A stretch of 64,000 bases of DNA from Chthonomonadales bacterium (GCA_027459625.1 DAIDHP010000006.1:1-64000); one strand, 5' to 3'; positions 52,330 to 62,404 are shown, counted from the first letter of the stretch. A program made the numbers and translations. The notes: a model not told the origin generated them from the letters alone.

Positions 52330-53223
52330 ATGAAATACCCGAAAATTAGATTTGCCGTCGCTATTGCCGCGATTTCAATTGGCATTTGCCTCTTGCTTCC
52401 CGCATATGCTCAAGACAACTCCGCCATAAGGACACAGAAGGATGTGGCATACGAACGCATCGGCGATGTCACCGAGGCCATGGACATCTATCAGCCCTCT
52501 CAAACCGGAGTCGTATATCCGGCGGTGATCCTCGTTCACGGAGGGGGATGGTCGGCGGGAGATAAAAAGGACTTCACCACTCTCGGCGAGGGGCTGGCCC
52601 GCGCGGGGTATGTCGCCTTTAACGTCAACTATCGCCTCGCCACGGCGGAGGGAAACAAGTATCCCGCGCAACTGGACGATGTGCAAACCGCCGTGCGTTG
52701 GATTCGCGCTCACGCAAAGGAATACGATATCAATCCCAACAAGCTTGGGGCGTTGGGCGCCAGTGCGGGAGGGCATCTCGTGGCTTTACTCGGTACGATG
52801 GATACCAGGAACAACAGCGACAAGGCTCTCTCTAAATACTCCAGTCGAGTTGATTGCGTGGTGGATTTCTTTGGTCCTGCGGATTTCACCCCGAAGCACG
52901 TGAAAAACTACAACCCACTTGTTATGAATATCCTTGTAAACTTTTTCGGCAAGACACCACAGGAGGCTCCCGCACTGTATCGGGAGGCATCCCCCGTCAC
53001 GCATATCAATTCCAAGACTGTGCCGTTTCTCATCTTCCAAGGGACAAGCGACCCCTTGGTGCCCTACAGCCAGTCGGTGGAGCTTTACAACGATCTGAAG
53101 GCAAAGCATATCGAGGCGAAACTGGTGCTTTTCAAGGGGGAGGGACACGGGTTCAGCAAACCCGAGGACAACCAAACCGCCCTCAAAGACACCCTTGCGT
53201 TCTTCGCGAAACATCTCAAATAA
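52330..53223 (+). CDS. Secreted alpha/beta hydrolase (esterase/lipase family)
   Basis: A 297-residue exported hydrolase. The signal peptide is at 1-27 (AIAAISIGICLLLPAYA). The fold follows the BD-FAE/carbohydrate-esterase type: HGGGWSAGDK oxyanion loop, NVNYRLA, nucleophile Ser in GASAGGHL (about residue 149), acidic residue in QGTSDPLVP and His in EGHGFSKP near 278. Such enzymes remove acyl or feruloyl groups from polysaccharides, which would suit the glycan-degrading neighbours. AGGTCTC precedes the ATG. The next gene follows after 40 bases on the same strand. Confidence 0.9.
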   Translation: MKYPKIRFAVAIAAISIGICLLLPAYAQDNSAIRTQKDVAYERIGDVTEAMDIYQPSQTGVVYPAVILVHGGGWSAGDKKDFTTLGEGLARAGYVAFNVNYRLATAEGNKYPAQLDDVQTAVRWIRAHAKEYDINPNKLGALGASAGGHLVALLGTMDTRNNSDKALSKYSSRVDCVVDFFGPADFTPKHVKNYNPLVMNILVNFFGKTPQEAPALYREASPVTHINSKTVPFLIFQGTSDPLVPYSQSVELYNDLKAKHIEAKLVLFKGEGHGFSKPEDNQTALKDTLAFFAKHLK

Positions 53224-53263
53224 CAGGCATTCGATAAATATCTTCGGCGACGGGATAGCTGCA

Positions 53264-54010
53264 ATGAATAACAAAGAAACCTCAGTCATCTCTGAAAAGT
53301 GGCAGGATGCGTATTACCGAAATCTTCCGATGGCGGAGGTGGAACGGTTATCCCCGCCCCTGCTGGATTTTTTCGCCAAGCGGGTCGTGTTTCAGGGCAT
53401 CCCCATCATGGCGTCGGAAAATGTGGAGGATATCGCTCTTCTTCTCGCATACGCCAGGTTGGAGAGACTGCTGGGCGATATTCCCCAAACCACATCCAAA
53501 TTATGCGAGGAGGGGGTGGAGCTTCATATCATTGGCAGAGATGAGGTGACCTCCGACCTCCCGGAAAACCGCGAATGGAAGGGGAAACCCTTTGATGGCG
53601 AGAAGACCATCGATGAGCGCACCCGTGGTGTGGGCGGGAAATACTGCTCCTGCGGCGAGGAGAACCTTATGGGCTTGGAGCCGGACCGGTACGCCGACAG
53701 GGATATCTGCATCCACGAGTTCACTCATGCAATCTTCGGGCTCGGATTGCCGGATCGGCTGCGGGAGAGGGTGGAAGCGCAATATCATCGCTCGTTGGAG
53801 AGGGGGCTGTGGCGCACCGCATACGCCTCCACAAACTCCAATGAGTTTTTGGCGGAACTAACCATGTGGTATTTCGGCACCAAAGGCGATCTCGGCCAAA
53901 TGTCCCCTGCGCCGGAGAGAGGGCGGGCCGGGCTTCGCGAATACGATCCCGAGGCGTTCGCATTGCTTGAGGAGATATACGAGGGGAAGTGGTCGGATAA
54001 CGAAGAGTGA
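53264..54010 (+). CDS. Putative gluzincin metallopeptidase
   Basis: A 248-residue soluble protein with the zinc motif HEFTH (about 157-161) and a downstream Glu in NSNEFLAELTMWYFG that would be the third ligand. The N-terminal half (VELHIIGRDEVTSDLPE) and the GGKYCSCGEENLMGL turn resemble domains of lethal-factor-like or Zn-dependent hydrolases of unknown role. No signal peptide is seen from ATG 53264; a longer frame from 53195 overlaps the upstream gene. The ribosome site is weak. It may be translated together with the hydrolase upstream. The substrate is unknown. Confidence 0.7.
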   Translation: MNNKETSVISEKWQDAYYRNLPMAEVERLSPPLLDFFAKRVVFQGIPIMASENVEDIALLLAYARLERLLGDIPQTTSKLCEEGVELHIIGRDEVTSDLPENREWKGKPFDGEKTIDERTRGVGGKYCSCGEENLMGLEPDRYADRDICIHEFTHAIFGLGLPDRLRERVEAQYHRSLERGLWRTAYASTNSNEFLAELTMWYFGTKGDLGQMSPAPERGRAGLREYDPEAFALLEEIYEGKWSDNEE

Positions 54011-54020
54011 GTGGGGAATG

Positions 54021-55865
54021 TTAGGGGATATGCGACCAACTCTCCCCCGCCTGTTTCTCGTAATACAGGCAAGCATTTTGATTACATTCATTAAAGCTGA
54101 CGCTCATTGTCCTCTCCACCCTTACGGTTTTGAATATCAGAGCGCCATAGGCCATCATCACAACAAATGCGAGGATGATTGCGGTCCGTTGAAAACCCTT
54201 CACCAATCCGACGGATACGGGCAGCTTTCTCCTCCAGCTTACGATGCATATCCCGATGATCCACATCGCCATGATGATGAGCAATATGCACATGGAAACA
54301 ATGAAGATAATGGATGGTTTATCAATCAGAGAAGCGATTATATCTCCGGAATTCAACATTAACCACCATGTCATCAGATAGCTGATTACAACACCGACTA
54401 CTGCGTAAACAGGCAAGGAGATCAGAAACGACCGGAGCCAGATGGTAAAATCCCTCCTCTCTCGTCCTTTGTAATTACGCCAAACCCACCAAAGAGCGCA
54501 CGCCAAAATGAGACCTGCGATCTCTATTGCGGGGAGCATGGAAATATGTGCAACGCAAGCAATTCCGAAAAATGATACCGTCAATACGATCAAACCGAAC
54601 AACGCCCCTCGACGAGTCATTGAATGGAAGGAACTGCCTTGCCGGATGCGTTTGAACATTGACAACGCCGTTCCAATGATCATCAGTAGGATCAATAGAA
54701 TGACCGTTTTCAATAATCTGACACCAGCCACCCAATATAATGCAAGAGATTGCTCTCCATTCCATAAAGTATCCTTCTGAATAACAGGCTTTAAGATACT
54801 GAGAGTGGATTCGTTGGCGTTATACTCGCGTTTCACCCATTTCGCTTCATTAGCCCAGCCGTGTTGTTTCAAATAAGCGATGTAATTCGCAAGAAGCATC
54901 CGTGATGAAATTCGAACAGGATGGTGTTTTAGCGGGATATTGGAGAGGTAGCTTGGCAGTTTGCCACCGGGATTCACCAAGGCGATTTTTGAGATCGCGC
55001 TTTCAACTAATTCATTAAGTATGGAGTGAGAATCGGCTCTGATTAGCCCTCCAAGATGAAGGATCGCGTGTCGAATCGCGACTCCTTGCAGTAATTTATT
55101 TTGCTTTTCAAGATGATGAGTTACGTAATATATCCCCACGTCTGTTATGCCTCTCTCAACGGCTCCAGGCGAGGATAAGCGGGCATAAAAATTCTCGGTT
55201 AATATTTCAGACGCACTCATTTCCCCATAAGTGAATTGGAAAATACGCCGAATTCCATTCGTCACCGCGCCTTCATATAAATTCCATTTGGGCTTGTTGG
55301 ACGATATCAAAAGAGCATTCACGCCCTCTGAATAATCATGCAAACTGAAATCAATCCCGGTCATCATGATAAACCAATATGCGTTATTCGGATCGATTTT
55401 CGCTCCCCTGTGCGCTATTTTCAGAAGTTGGAGCAAAATCTTTTTCCGCTTGCCGGAGGGAGGAGGACCATTCAAGCGCCAGAAGGAATCCATATGATAA
55501 TCCGGTTCGATCGTTCGCTGACAGGCGGTTTTGAGGATCTGAGCGTAAAGGACGGGATCGTTCGGATACTTTGGTTCGAGATTCATAAGCTGTTGAGTAA
55601 AGGGACCAAACCCATCGTTGCTCATCAACACGGAGGCGATTTGAATATCCGGGTCGTTAGGATGCTCATGCAACACCGCGTCGATTTGACGGGGTGTTAG
55701 GGAGGTGTCAAATGGCCGGGCATGCTTGAGCGTATTGGGGCTCCATGCTAGGTCCGCCTGAAGCCTCATAATCCAACCGGTGCTCGGAATAACGGATAGA
55801 ATTAATGCTGTGAGAATGAGCCCACCCAAGCTTATCACATTCATGGTTTTCAACGGGTAGCTCAT
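54021..55865 (-). CDS. Large membrane protein of unknown function
   Basis: A 614-residue protein. One N-terminal transmembrane segment (about 10-30, LGGLILTALILSVI) is followed by a large soluble helical part (35-365) with tetratricopeptide-like stretches (IDAVLHEHPNDPDIQIASVL, HRGAKIDPNNAYWFI). Then come about five transmembrane helices (375-580; VILLILLMIIGTAL, LFGLIVLTVSFFGIACV, IIFIVSMCILLIIMAMWIIG, AIILAFVVMMAYGALIF) and a short acidic/Cys tail. No family was recognised. It is convergent with the peptidase gene and divergent from the glycosyltransferase. A helical repeat domain facing the periplasm, serving as scaffold, is a guess. Confidence 0.7.
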   Translation of the reverse strand: MSYPLKTMNVISLGGLILTALILSVIPSTGWIMRLQADLAWSPNTLKHARPFDTSLTPRQIDAVLHEHPNDPDIQIASVLMSNDGFGPFTQQLMNLEPKYPNDPVLYAQILKTACQRTIEPDYHMDSFWRLNGPPPSGKRKKILLQLLKIAHRGAKIDPNNAYWFIMMTGIDFSLHDYSEGVNALLISSNKPKWNLYEGAVTNGIRRIFQFTYGEMSASEILTENFYARLSSPGAVERGITDVGIYYVTHHLEKQNKLLQGVAIRHAILHLGGLIRADSHSILNELVESAISKIALVNPGGKLPSYLSNIPLKHHPVRISSRMLLANYIAYLKQHGWANEAKWVKREYNANESTLSILKPVIQKDTLWNGEQSLALYWVAGVRLLKTVILLILLMIIGTALSMFKRIRQGSSFHSMTRRGALFGLIVLTVSFFGIACVAHISMLPAIEIAGLILACALWWVWRNYKGRERRDFTIWLRSFLISLPVYAVVGVVISYLMTWWLMLNSGDIIASLIDKPSIIFIVSMCILLIIMAMWIIGICIVSWRRKLPVSVGLVKGFQRTAIILAFVVMMAYGALIFKTVRVERTMSVSFNECNQNACLYYEKQAGESWSHIP

Positions 55866-56081
55866 TAATGATTACCTCACGAAAAGGTGTCAATCATCCC
55901 TCATAACGGGTGGAAATATGAATCGGTAACGCACATGCGTATCGAATGCGAAGGATACGCATCCCAATCGAATTAAGAGTGGATTTCCGATGGTTATGAA
56001 ATTCCACGTCGAACGTTATGCTATAGTATAGAATGTATGCTTGGCTTCTTCCAGTATTATAGATAGATTTTTCCATTACAA

Positions 56082-57212
56082 ATGATTCAACCCATCAGAA
56101 TTTTACAAATCGTTCGTCCTACACAAGGCGGAATACGTTCACATCTGCGCTTACTGTGCCGAGAGCTCCTGCATTTCGGGCATTCCGTCCACATCATCGC
56201 TCCGGAAGGGTTTAGGCTGGAGGATATTCCGGGCAGCCTGTCCGGCGATATAACCATCCATGTTGCCCCGCTTCGCTCAAAGCCCAGTGTGATTTCGGAT
56301 TTGAGGGCGGCTTTGAGAACCGCTCGCATCGGCAAGAAGGTGGATGTGATGCACGCCCACGGTGTGCGAGCGGCATGGATCGGAGCCATGGCTTGCCAGC
56401 TATGCGCAAAGCCATTGGTGTTCACCGCCCACAACCTTTGTCCGCCGCCAAGGAGAGACCTCAGCTCCAAATTAATTCGCTGGGCGCTGCATCAATGCGA
56501 CGAGGTGATAGGAGTCTCCAAAGCCGTTGGAACCTCCTTACAAAAATATGACGATGATTTTTCGAATTTCCGCGTAATTGCGAACGGTGTGGATTTGCAG
56601 GAGATCGACGCCATGATCGACGTGAACTCCTCCTGGATCCAATTGGGCATGAAGTTTGAACCGAAATCCACTATGGTTATCGCAGCCGCAGGCAGACTGG
56701 AACCTGAAAAGGGATATGATTATCTCCTGCATGCGGCGTCTCTTATTCACCCCATGTATCCCGAAGTGACTTTTTTGCTCATGGGGGATGGATCCGAAAA
56801 AAACAAACTGGCGTCACTAATTCCCGGATACGGACTGACGCAGAACGTTCTGATGCCGGGACAAATGCGTAACATCCCCGCGCTTTTCTCCAAGTCTCAA
56901 TTGGTTGTCGCCCCGTCACTTTCCGAGGGGCAGGGAATCACCGCTCTCGAAGCGATGGCGGCAAAAAGATGCGTTGTGGCGAGCGATACCGGGGGGCTTA
57001 GCGAAACCATAGAGGACGGGGTGACCGGAGTGTTAACTCCCGCAGGAGATGCTCACGCTCTTGCGGATGCCATCGTCCGTATGATCACCAACGATGAACT
57101 GCGTGATCGAATGGGCAAGGCGGGACGAATGCGCGTGGAGCGTTTATACACATCGCGCACAATGACTATCGAGACGGAAAACGCATATCAATCCGCCATA
57201 ACCAAATCGTGA
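56082..57212 (+). CDS. Glycosyltransferase family 4
   Basis: A 376-residue GT-B glycosyltransferase, the second in the window. The acceptor domain begins RILQIVRPTQGGIRSHLRLLCREL and contains HAHGVRAAWIGAMACQL. The donor domain has AAGRLEPEKGYDYLLHAA, VVAPSLSEGQGITALEAMAAKRCVVASDTGGLSE (E-x7-E motif and nucleotide pocket) and a final Arg-rich helix. It likely adds a sugar from a nucleotide donor to a cell-envelope glycan. The GHMP kinase follows 200 bases later on the same strand. No strong ribosome site is visible before the start. Confidence 0.9.
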   Translation: MIQPIRILQIVRPTQGGIRSHLRLLCRELLHFGHSVHIIAPEGFRLEDIPGSLSGDITIHVAPLRSKPSVISDLRAALRTARIGKKVDVMHAHGVRAAWIGAMACQLCAKPLVFTAHNLCPPPRRDLSSKLIRWALHQCDEVIGVSKAVGTSLQKYDDDFSNFRVIANGVDLQEIDAMIDVNSSWIQLGMKFEPKSTMVIAAAGRLEPEKGYDYLLHAASLIHPMYPEVTFLLMGDGSEKNKLASLIPGYGLTQNVLMPGQMRNIPALFSKSQLVVAPSLSEGQGITALEAMAAKRCVVASDTGGLSETIEDGVTGVLTPAGDAHALADAIVRMITNDELRDRMGKAGRMRVERLYTSRTMTIETENAYQSAITKS

Positions 57213-57416
57213 TTCACCGTTCAAGCTTTTTAGCATTACGATATTTATGTTTCAATGTCCGAATAATATGCCGCATACACGCATTGCATTACGGCATGCC
57301 ATATGCAAATAACGTTTATAACGGCGTGCCCGATCTGACAAGATCAAACGACATATTTGCATCTTACGCTTCACAGATTTGGTTGAATCCGTAATACTGC
57401 CGTTACACGAAGGAAA

Positions 57417-58820
57417 ATGGAACTGCAACCCTATTTCATCAATGAATCCAACAGATGGCGCGATTTTGCCGTGAACGTAGCGCTTCGATCCGACTTTTTC
57501 GACGGAGAAGCGGCGATCATTGGCGCCAGATCGCCTTGTCGTTTGGACCTCATGGGGGATTTTGCCGAATATGGCGGCGGGATAGTGGCGGGAGAGACTG
57601 TTGGGGAATACGCCTTGACGGCGGTTCAGCGTCGAACGGATGGAAAAATTAAGCTTGGCGCTCTTAACGCCAGTAGAGAGGGATGGAGATCGGAGGTTGT
57701 CTTGCCGATATCTCTCCTCTTTCCCGGGCGAGACATAACTTCACCGATAATCATTCAAGACGCCTTGGGAATCCAAGAATATGAAAGCTGGATGGCGTCT
57801 CTTTTGGGATGCCTCCATATACTAGTTTCAAGCGGGAGAATTAACGTTGAAGATATGCTCGGTGTGAACATACTCGTGGATAGCGACATTCCTCAACATT
57901 CCGGTTTGGGGGAGATGTCCGCTCTTGAGGTCGCATTGGTGATGGCGTTACGGGGTGTCTTCAACCTCTCAATGAGTAGCTCTGAGATCGCGACGATATG
58001 CATGAAGGCGGAACAATCCATTTTAGGCGAACTTGGTAGCGTGAAGGATCCCATGAACTGCATTCTGGGAAGACGGAACGAGATTTTCATTTTGAAATGT
58101 CAGCCTCACGAGCCACTTGGATACATTCCCATTCCGAAGGGATGGCGTTTCATCGGCATTGAAACCGGGATGAAACACTCGAGAAATGGCTCTCTCCTCG
58201 CGCATATCAATACAGCCCGTCAAATGGGTTTGTCAATGATGCAATCATTAACAGGGGAAAGCTGGGGGGGTTACCTTGTAAACATAAGCGAGGAAAAATG
58301 GGAGGCTTTCCGAGACCGCATTCCCTCCAAGATGAGCGGCAAGGAGTTCTGTGTCAGGCAGGGGAGTTTACCGAATGCAAGAACGGAAATTGATCTTAAC
58401 CGTCTCTATAATATACGATCAAGCGCCGAACATGCAATCATTGAAAACAACCGCGTGAAGGAGTTTATCGCACTGATCAACCTCGCGGGCGATGAACCGG
58501 ATGAGATGCTCATGCAGGAAACAGGCGCTCTTATGTATGACGCTCACGCCGGTTTCCAAGAAATGATGGATACGGATTTTCCCGAGGCGGACTTACTCGT
58601 TCACCTATCTTTGGACCGCGGACCAAAACGAGGGATTTACGGAGCGAAAAGCGCTGGAGGCGTAGGGGGAGTGGTTGTGGTCCTTTGTCAGGAAGATAAA
58701 TATGAAGAGACGATCAAATGGATATGCGTTGAGTATGAACGCATAACCGGTATCCCCCCTAGAATACTCCCCGAAACCGCTCCCGGCGCCCTGGATTTTG
58801 GCTGGATGATTATACAATAA
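57417..58820 (+). CDS. GHMP family sugar kinase, galactokinase/arabinokinase-like
   Basis: A 467-residue kinase relative. Motif 1 is ARSPCRLDLMGDFAEYGGG (37-55), close to the ARAPGRLDVMGGIADYSG form of arabinokinase-type proteins. The phosphate-loop motif 2, usually GLSSSAA, reads HSGLGEMSALE (161-171) and so has lost its serines. VKDPMNCILG stands where galactokinases have the catalytic Asp in GxMDQ. Later MKHSRNGSLLAHINTARQMG and a Gly-rich motif 3, SAGGVGGVVVVL, fit the family. The start follows GAAGGAAA. It may phosphorylate a pentose or hexose at C1, or be a non-catalytic relative given motif 2. Confidence 0.8.
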   Translation: MELQPYFINESNRWRDFAVNVALRSDFFDGEAAIIGARSPCRLDLMGDFAEYGGGIVAGETVGEYALTAVQRRTDGKIKLGALNASREGWRSEVVLPISLLFPGRDITSPIIIQDALGIQEYESWMASLLGCLHILVSSGRINVEDMLGVNILVDSDIPQHSGLGEMSALEVALVMALRGVFNLSMSSSEIATICMKAEQSILGELGSVKDPMNCILGRRNEIFILKCQPHEPLGYIPIPKGWRFIGIETGMKHSRNGSLLAHINTARQMGLSMMQSLTGESWGGYLVNISEEKWEAFRDRIPSKMSGKEFCVRQGSLPNARTEIDLNRLYNIRSSAEHAIIENNRVKEFIALINLAGDEPDEMLMQETGALMYDAHAGFQEMMDTDFPEADLLVHLSLDRGPKRGIYGAKSAGGVGGVVVVLCQEDKYEETIKWICVEYERITGIPPRILPETAPGALDFGWMIIQ

Positions 58821-58821
58821 G

Positions 58822-58856
58822 GAGTGGTCGGCAAGAGACACTCACTCCGACCACTC
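58822..58856. terminator. Bidirectional terminator hairpin
   Basis: GAGTGGTCGG (58822-58831) pairs perfectly with CCGACCACTC (58847-58856). It lies between the convergent GHMP kinase and GH50-like genes. Confidence 0.7.
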
Positions 58857-58863
58857 ATGGTTT

Positions 58864-60972
58864 TCATCTGAGGCGACGTTGATACGCTTCGCTTAAAACT
58901 TTGCGCGCCGCATCCACCATTTCCGGATACGGGGTGTCAGTTACGTTCAAGAATCCTATGTTGTAATTCTCACCGTCAAACGACCTTCCAGTTAATGGCT
59001 CATCCACCAATTGGAACCAATGACACCCCACGAATGAGGGGTTATCCAACACGCTATGCAGGTAATCGATATACATCGCCGCCCGCGCCTTTTGGTTTGG
59101 GGTGTAAACTAGCCCGGGACTGAACATTCCCCTGTCAAGCGATCCGAAATGAAACTCCCCGATAATACACGGTTTGTTAAACGCTGCAGTGAACGCCCAC
59201 GCCTTCGGGTCAAGACGCGGGGCGTAGATATTGAAGCTCACGACATCACACACTTTGGCGGCCGCGGCCATCGCCTCGGGTGTTTTCCAGGCGAAACGAC
59301 AACCTAGATAGAGATGGTTCGGGTCCAATCGATGCAACTCGTCATGTATGATGGTGAAATACTTCAATGCGAGCGCGTAGACGAAAGCGCCGAAGTCCTT
59401 TGTCATAGCCGGATTTAGATGACCGATCGGTTGCCAAGAGGGTTGCATATCCTCCCAAGTTGAAAAGGTCGTTCCCCAAGCCTTGTTGAGCGCGGAGATA
59501 TCGCCGTATTTGGCTTTCAACTCGGCGATAAACGCTTGTTTGGCCGGAGATGAGCCGTCCTCTTTTAATGCACCGTATGCCAGACCATATCTTCCGCCGT
59601 CATCGCCCCCTCCGCCCCAACTAAGCTCGTTATCGATGAAGTATCCGATGCACCACGGATCGTTTTTCACTTTTTGAATGAGAGGATCCAGACTGTTACG
59701 CACATCCACAGCGAATTGGGGATCGAAGGGATCGTGCATCTTGCCCCAGTAATCGGAGCCGCTGCTGATGCGCCGATAATTCCCACCGACGCCGCCTGTC
59801 GCTACATAGGGGATGCGCTCATTGCGATAGTAGGATTGATCCGACCAGTTGCCGATGGTGTTGAAGCCCCATGAAATCAAACGTGTAATTTCACGTTTTT
59901 TCCAGATGTTTTGGAAATCGGGCCCGTATTTGCGATATAAATTGGCTTCGAAAAAATTATAAGTTTTGCCCTGTTTCACCGGTCCGTATAAAACGGAAGA
60001 GGCGTATTCGTAAAATTGCGACAGAGGATCTCCCTCCTTGGGCAACCAGGTGAACATGCTCTCTCTTCCGGTGATCATGGTATAATTCGTGGTATTTACG
60101 CAGTCGATACCCATGGAAAAAAAGAGATGCCCGCTGGGATCGACAAACCACCATTTCCCATTGTATTTGGTGGTGCGGAAGAAGCCTGTTGCTTTTAGTT
60201 GCGGGCCCTGTTCCCATCCTCCGTAAATATCTCGCCCGGGCATGGCGGGATGCTTCGCCAAATCCCTATTCTCCTCCTGCAATCGTGTCTTGAATTCAGA
60301 TTCGTCCAATAGTTTGCCAGACCATTCGCCCTTGGCATATTGTCCGAATCGGTCCACAATGCCATCAAGGTTTACCGGTGGGGAGAGGCGTATGTTATCT
60401 ATGATTAATGTTACGGGTTGCGACGGATGGTCGAGGAACACCTGAAAAGCGACGATATGTTTCGTGTTCAGCACATATCCCGACCCTACGGACATCTCCG
60501 TGCAAGAGGGATCTGCGGAGGGTAAACCTCGCATACCGTAATGCATCGGATTTTGGCTGAAAGTGCAGATAAACGATTTGGTCTCTCCTGCCTCGATCTT
60601 TCCTGTCCCCGTAATGCAATGGGTGACGCCATCCGCCTTGACATCATCATCAACGCGGATATGGAAGGTGACCGATTTCTTGCCGGGATTGGTGATATCC
60701 AGCGCTAATCCGCCGTATTCGTGCCAATCCTGTGGGGGGTCCATGGCGAAGAAAACGTTCGGCCATTGCTTGGTTTCGAAGTTCACTTGGAGGGCTTTTT
60801 GACCGTTAGTCACTCCTTTGTCGGTGGATTGAATCGTGGCGGAATGACCTACCGCGCTGTCTATGTCCTCTTGCGTTTCAAAGGAGTGAAGCAACTTCCA
60901 AGTATCCGCGGAAGCGGTTAAAGTGGTGAAACATAATAAAATGACCAGGGATATCCCCGGGATCAGACGCAT
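58864..60972 (-). CDS. Secreted GH50-like glycoside hydrolase (agarase/beta-galactosidase type)
   Basis: A 702-residue exported clan GH-A enzyme. The signal peptide is at 1-22 (SLVILLCFTTLTASA). A beta-sandwich CBM-like domain (25-195; GGLALDITNPGKKSVTFHIRV) precedes the barrel. The stretch NGKWWFVDPSGHLFFSMGID (271-290) is characteristic of GH50-type enzymes. The acid/base is probably Glu449 in FIDNELSWG and the nucleophile Glu606 in IIGEFHFGS. GH50 members cut beta-galactosidic bonds in agar, but homologues on land act on other galactans, so the substrate is open. AAAGGAGATTGAG precedes the ATG. CCA-enzyme and YfhO-like genes lie upstream on the same strand. Confidence 0.83.
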   Translation of the reverse strand: MRLIPGISLVILLCFTTLTASADTWKLLHSFETQEDIDSAVGHSATIQSTDKGVTNGQKALQVNFETKQWPNVFFAMDPPQDWHEYGGLALDITNPGKKSVTFHIRVDDDVKADGVTHCITGTGKIEAGETKSFICTFSQNPMHYGMRGLPSADPSCTEMSVGSGYVLNTKHIVAFQVFLDHPSQPVTLIIDNIRLSPPVNLDGIVDRFGQYAKGEWSGKLLDESEFKTRLQEENRDLAKHPAMPGRDIYGGWEQGPQLKATGFFRTTKYNGKWWFVDPSGHLFFSMGIDCVNTTNYTMITGRESMFTWLPKEGDPLSQFYEYASSVLYGPVKQGKTYNFFEANLYRKYGPDFQNIWKKREITRLISWGFNTIGNWSDQSYYRNERIPYVATGGVGGNYRRISSGSDYWGKMHDPFDPQFAVDVRNSLDPLIQKVKNDPWCIGYFIDNELSWGGGGDDGGRYGLAYGALKEDGSSPAKQAFIAELKAKYGDISALNKAWGTTFSTWEDMQPSWQPIGHLNPAMTKDFGAFVYALALKYFTIIHDELHRLDPNHLYLGCRFAWKTPEAMAAAAKVCDVVSFNIYAPRLDPKAWAFTAAFNKPCIIGEFHFGSLDRGMFSPGLVYTPNQKARAAMYIDYLHSVLDNPSFVGCHWFQLVDEPLTGRSFDGENYNIGFLNVTDTPYPEMVDAARKVLSEAYQRRLR

Positions 60973-61009
60973 CTCAATCTCCTTTCACGCTGTTCCTCCA
61001 ACGAACGAA

Positions 61010-62404
61010 TCATTGATGTTTTTCGAGGGTTTGCGGGAAATGCTCGCGAAGCATTCTCTCTGCTCCCGTTTTGTCGTCTGCGGGCAATTTTCCGTCCAAT
61101 ATTTGATTGACTAGGAAATCCTTCGCCATCCTTACTTGGGGGGACGGCGGGATATTGAGTAGCTTCATGATTTCCCGACCATTCAAAGGGCTTGTGATCT
61201 TCGTCACCTTCTCTCGCGCTTCCAGATCCGTCATGCGTGTTCTCAAAGCTTCGAGATCGGTTACAGGGGCGTTTGGGTTCATTGCCGCCATGTCGCACCT
61301 TGCCAGATCGAAAAGTGAATCCATATGGTCTCCCACGGCTCGAATTAAGCGTTTGACGGCGGAATCTGACCATTCAGGACGCGATTCGCCTAATCGCATA
61401 TGCAATTCCACCATACGGGAGACGTCATGCACCACATCGTTGGGAAATTTAAGGCGTCGCAATATATCGGTCGTCATTTTCGCCCCCACGAACTGGTGCT
61501 CGTAAAAATGCACGCCCTTGTCATCCTCCGTGCGTGTTGATGGTTTCCCCACATCATGCAGAAGCAGCGCCAAACGCAGGTTCAGTGGCGCATCAGGAGG
61601 GTGATTCCGGAGAACGCCCATGGTATGATCCCATACATCATACAGATGCCATGCGTTTTGGGTTACCCCGATCATATCGACGAGTTCGGGTAAAAATTGT
61701 CGCAATAAATTGGAGCGTCGCAAGAGCTCCATTCCTTCGGCGGGGTGGGTCGACATCATGATTTTGATGAATTCATCTCTAATTCTCTCCGCGGACACCA
61801 CAGGCGACGGATTATCGACAAGGTTCAACCTGCCCGACTCCTCAAGAATGGAATCCCAGGTTTTGAATTCGATATCGAATTCAAAACGAGTGGAGAAGCG
61901 GATCGCCCTTAGCATGCGCAAAGGGTCGTCGTAAAAAGTGAGTTTGGGATCCAACGGAGTGCGGATCAACCCGGCATGTATATCTTCGTATGCTTTGCCT
62001 GTGATATCCAGTGTCTCACCGGTGTGCAGGTTGCGGAGAAGCGTGTTGATGGTGAAATCCCTTCGCATAATATCATCATGTAGCGAAGCGAATTTCACAT
62101 CGGGCTTGCGACTATCCGACTGATAGCTCTCCGCTCTTGCGGAAACCAACTCCACTTGCACCCGGTGAATAGTGAGCATCGCGGTTCCAAAGCGGGGATA
62201 GACTACCGGGGCGTGGTCTGACAGACCTCTGGATGCGAGGAATTGCGCCAAAGCGGCGGCGTCCCCCTCCAAGACCAAATCCACGTCCTCGCTAGGCGGG
62301 AGCCCGAGGTATTCGTCTCGAAGAGAGCCACCCACTAGGTATAAGTGTCCGCAATATGGCGTATCCGATGTGACATCGCGTATCAAATCTAGTACTTGGT
62401 TCAT
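61010..62404 (-). CDS. CCA tRNA nucleotidyltransferase with HD domain
   Basis: Adds or repairs the CCA end of tRNA (or only CC or A in split systems); cytosolic, 464 residues. The class II nucleotidyltransferase head has LVGGSLRDEYLGLPPSEDVDLVLEG (near 24-48), holding the GG loop and the catalytic DxD. RRDFTINTLL and DDPLRMLRAIRFSTRFEF are the nucleotide-binding motifs. An HD domain follows (LLHDVGKPST, then YEHQFVGAKM), a build that can give phosphatase activity. The shown start ATG 62404 gives the family N-terminus. An alternative ATG 62449 overlaps the upstream stop as ATGA and could be used by coupling. Confidence 0.93.
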   Translation of the reverse strand: MNQVLDLIRDVTSDTPYCGHLYLVGGSLRDEYLGLPPSEDVDLVLEGDAAALAQFLASRGLSDHAPVVYPRFGTAMLTIHRVQVELVSARAESYQSDSRKPDVKFASLHDDIMRRDFTINTLLRNLHTGETLDITGKAYEDIHAGLIRTPLDPKLTFYDDPLRMLRAIRFSTRFEFDIEFKTWDSILEESGRLNLVDNPSPVVSAERIRDEFIKIMMSTHPAEGMELLRRSNLLRQFLPELVDMIGVTQNAWHLYDVWDHTMGVLRNHPPDAPLNLRLALLLHDVGKPSTRTEDDKGVHFYEHQFVGAKMTTDILRRLKFPNDVVHDVSRMVELHMRLGESRPEWSDSAVKRLIRAVGDHMDSLFDLARCDMAAMNPNAPVTDLEALRTRMTDLEAREKVTKITSPLNGREIMKLLNIPPSPQVRMAKDFLVNQILDGKLPADDKTGAERMLREHFPQTLEKHQ

